Assembly (NCBI GenBank): GCA_018873245.2
Contig: JAEMBT020000008.1
Span: forward strand, 15,239,172-15,303,171
Reading direction: 5' to 3'
DNA: 64,000 nt
From: Archegozetes longisetosus
Lineage: Eukaryota; Arthropoda; Arachnida; Sarcoptiformes; Trhypochthoniidae
Of this stretch, positions 61,701 through 64,000 are shown piece by piece. The notes below the pieces were generated by a model that searched no databases, was not told the DNA's origin, and saw only the letters and a list, made by a program, of their open reading frames with translations. Both the position numbers and the translations under genes were made by a program. Each line of letters begins with the position of its first letter. Within the stretch, counting starts at the first letter, position 1.

Positions 61701-63156
61701 GTACCATGCACTCCAAACTAGCTGAAGTTGCTTAAAAACTGAGTTTCTTTGGGCGATTCTACTAAGTTGAACAACTATTTTTATAGTATCGGTCAAATTG
61801 TTCTTGCCAAATTTTATTGATCTGAAAACAAAGATAGTTTTGCTTCAAATGGAATGATTGACAGTCAATTTTATCTGTTTATGTCAATTATCAGCAAAGT
61901 ATTTATTTCAGAAGCGATCAATTTATATTTAACGTCTTATTCATTATAAAATAAGCTAAAATTGTTCATAGAGGGCATTCTTCTTCTTGATCTACCTACA
62001 ATTGAATGCTAACAATTTTGCACTAAAGTCTTCCAATAGAATCGCTTAACTTTACAAGAACAGATAGAGAATAAAACTAAAATTTCATTCTAATTGGTTG
62101 CTTAACTTGAATTTGGTTTCTGATTGCAATAATTGTTTGACTTTTGAATTTCTAGGATTGAGTATAGAGTTGGTTATTTTGAACTGTTTTCAAACTGTTC
62201 ATTCAAAATGAATGACTAATTAAAATAATTAATGATTGGTTGATCTAATAAAAAGTTGGCTGGGCGTAGAGATAAGATGAAAATAGTTGTAGTTTAATTA
62301 AATTTGTCAAATAAGTTGTTGAATGACTAAACATACTCTTGCTGTTTTTACGTTCCAAAAACAATCTTTATTTCATTGATTTTTGTTCCTTTCTTCAGAA
62401 CAGTCATATGCAGTACATCGCAGTTCTCTTGTTGAGCAAAAGATATTCAATGAAAGAGAGAAATGCTGTGGCGCTCATCAGTAGTTCAGTGTTACTGTTT
62501 TTGTTCAGATTGATCTCATTTAAGTGAGCTTTGTGTGCGCTCTACAACTTCTTGTTCGGCCCTCTCCTATTGGCAGATTTTTGTTTGGGCTCATCAGTTC
62601 TATAGTTTATGGTTGTACTCAGTTATCTAGATATTGTGATAGTTCATCATTCTGAGCATTCTATTTCCTCGTGTACTTTACGGATATCGGATACTAAAGT
62701 GGGACAATCTTTCCAGCCTTTATTTATTATTACTTTAGTCTTCCAGATCAAAGGCAAATCAGTATTTATTCAGTATGCAGTCAACCGCTGAGAACATTTC
62801 ATTATCAGAGATCAGCACAAAATACTTCTAAAACTACTTTTCCCTCTATGACTCAAATCAACTCTTTTATTGGTACTCTTCATCTTTGATTTGTTGATTC
62901 GATTGAAGACAAGACTTGAACGTCGTAAAGACTTATAGAAAGTATGACTTCATGTCAGAGTTATGTTTTCCTATTGAGAAATTGAACACTACTCGACTGA
63001 AAGTGCTGTCATTCCCACTGTTTTTCTATTAATTTGTTGTAAACGACGTTTTCTGATAATGTTCAGGCTTCAGATCAACAAATGTGTTCAACTATGTCAT
63101 AGCGTTAAGTTTTTCTATAATCTTCAAATTACTTTTCAACACTAAATGGATATCAA
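58779..63156 (+). other. Probable long intron of the 57-kb gene
   Basis: After the donor at 58779 (GTAAGA) there is 4.4 kb without an obvious exon. A frame at 60470-60673 (ESNIKSKISLSNPHYESNDK) has coding-like composition but its phase does not fit a simple join. A short minus-strand reading near 62700-62760 (WKTKVIINKGWKDCPTLVSD) also looks protein-like but is bounded by stops. Small missed exons are possible. Confidence 0.4.
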
Positions 63157-63556
63157 ATGACGGCTTTAATGGCACATTCTGTTAGCTCGACAAAGCAAAC
63201 AATTGATTCGCCAAATTCTATAGACATCATCACTAATGAAAGCGAAGAATCGCATCAAAACAAAAATTGTGAGTCAATTGCATCGACGAGTCAGCCTCAG
63301 GGTATTGTTGAACGCATTAGTCAAGCGACTTATCTTCATTATCGTCAAACAACTTTATGGTGCACCAATCAGTCTGGATATAATAAAATGCTCCCAACAG
63401 CTCCTATTGAAGAAGAATCTGAAATCACACCTCAAACTAATTCACCGCAAATAGACATCACTTCAAAATCAGATAGTCTCAATGAGACTGCAAATAGCAA
63501 TACGAAGATCAATAGCGTCTCAGTCGCTGATTCCAAAATAAATCTTAAGACCAGAG
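63157..63556 (+). CDS. Probable further exon of the Ser-rich gene
   Basis: An open frame of 133 codons ends at a plausible donor (AGAG|GTTAAC at 63556/63557). It is Ser/Thr/Asn/Glu-rich (SPNSIDIITNESEESHQNKN) with a central more distinctive block (RISQATYLHYRQTTLWCTNQ). Codon use and composition match the exons at 57-58 kb, and the strand is the same, so it is likely part of the same gene. Its phase does not join directly to the exon ending at 58778 through any acceptor I could find, so at least one small exon is missing, or the exon belongs to another gene. It has its own ATG at 63157. Confidence 0.45.
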
Positions 63557-64000
63557 GTTAACATGTTTTTATAATTTCCATTTTATACTCTTATTCTGTA
63601 TTGGCTTTGAACAAAATTCGATAAGATCATTTTCGACAAAAGTTTCATATTGTTTTGTAACTTATCTGTTGGACATTTCTGTGATTTTTGGTTCAATTGT
63701 GTAAACGAAAGTGATCAAAATAGTTGTTATAACTTATAGCTAGATTGGCATCAGTTTCAATTTGAGCTAAATATGTTATTTTGTTGAGGCGTATTTGAGC
63801 GCAAAACTAGTCAAATATAATAAGTTGGAAATACGTTATCAGTCTATTTAACGCCTACAAACGCCTTACGGGGTTTTATGTCATGTGAAAATATGAAAAC
63901 GTTGGCCGGTATTGTATTTGATAATTTTCTTGCTAATATTTTTTCATCTTTTCAATAAAAGCTTCTAATATATTACATAAATATTAAAATATAACATTAT
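63557..64000. other. Right end, probable intron
   Basis: AT-rich sequence following the donor at 63557. No exon or repeat was recognised before the window ends. Confidence 0.4.

Noticed and set aside
62600..62800. Minus-strand reading (WKTKVIINKGWKDCPTLVSD) in the presumed intron at 58.8-63.2 kb
   Set aside because: It is fewer than 40 codons between stops and could not be linked to neighbouring segments. It was noted only as a possible relic.

Overview
This window is eukaryotic nuclear DNA from an animal. It is strongly AT-rich and its genes are split by GT-AG introns, many only 42-150 bp long. The encoded proteins are metazoan in type: a PCTAIRE-family CDK of the CDK17 kind, DHTKD1, SLC35B4 and DOP1. 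Small introns, high AT content and a decayed chemoreceptor-like locus suggest an arthropod, possibly a mite. That placement is inference; no sequence search was possible.

The left 34 kb holds five confidently recognised genes. The DOP1 gene (minus, 5' part only) runs off the left edge at base 1. It is divergent from IMP4 (plus, 7601-8697). After a 5-kb spacer carrying two inverted-repeat elements comes DHTKD1 (plus, 13734-16872). DHTKD1 converges on a CDK16/17/18-type kinase gene (minus, 18307-26358), whose second intron is 5.4 kb. That gene is divergent from SLC35B4 (plus, 31518-34399). For IMP4, DHTKD1, CDK17 and SLC35B4 complete reading frames were assembled by hand, with splice sites whose phases agree and lengths close to the human proteins (292, 925, 535 and 328 aa).

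From 34.6 to 57 kb I see no intact gene. I see decayed copies: a leucine-rich-repeat gene fragment (minus, about 34.7-35.8 kb), a UBE2J2-like E2 copy without introns and with frameshifts (36.9-37.4 kb), a small pogo/Tigger-type MITE (about 40.95-41.1 kb), a possible Ty1/copia gag remnant (about 44.7-44.8 kb, minus) and a frameshifted multi-pass receptor locus (49.2-51.1 kb) whose end resembles arthropod gustatory receptors.

From 57.0 kb to the right edge there is part of a multi-exon gene on the plus strand. It encodes a Ser/Pro-rich, probably disordered protein that I do not recognise. Five exons join cleanly (57013-58778), and a probable further exon lies at about 63157-63556.

The intact genes serve unrelated housekeeping roles (endosome-Golgi traffic, rRNA processing, lysine/tryptophan catabolism, kinase signalling, nucleotide-sugar transport), so there is no evidence of a functional cluster. 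No tRNA, rRNA or CRISPR array was recognised. The most unusual items are the decayed receptor locus, the UBE2J2 pseudogene, the inverted-repeat elements and a 99-codon open frame directly after the UAG stop of the CDK gene.
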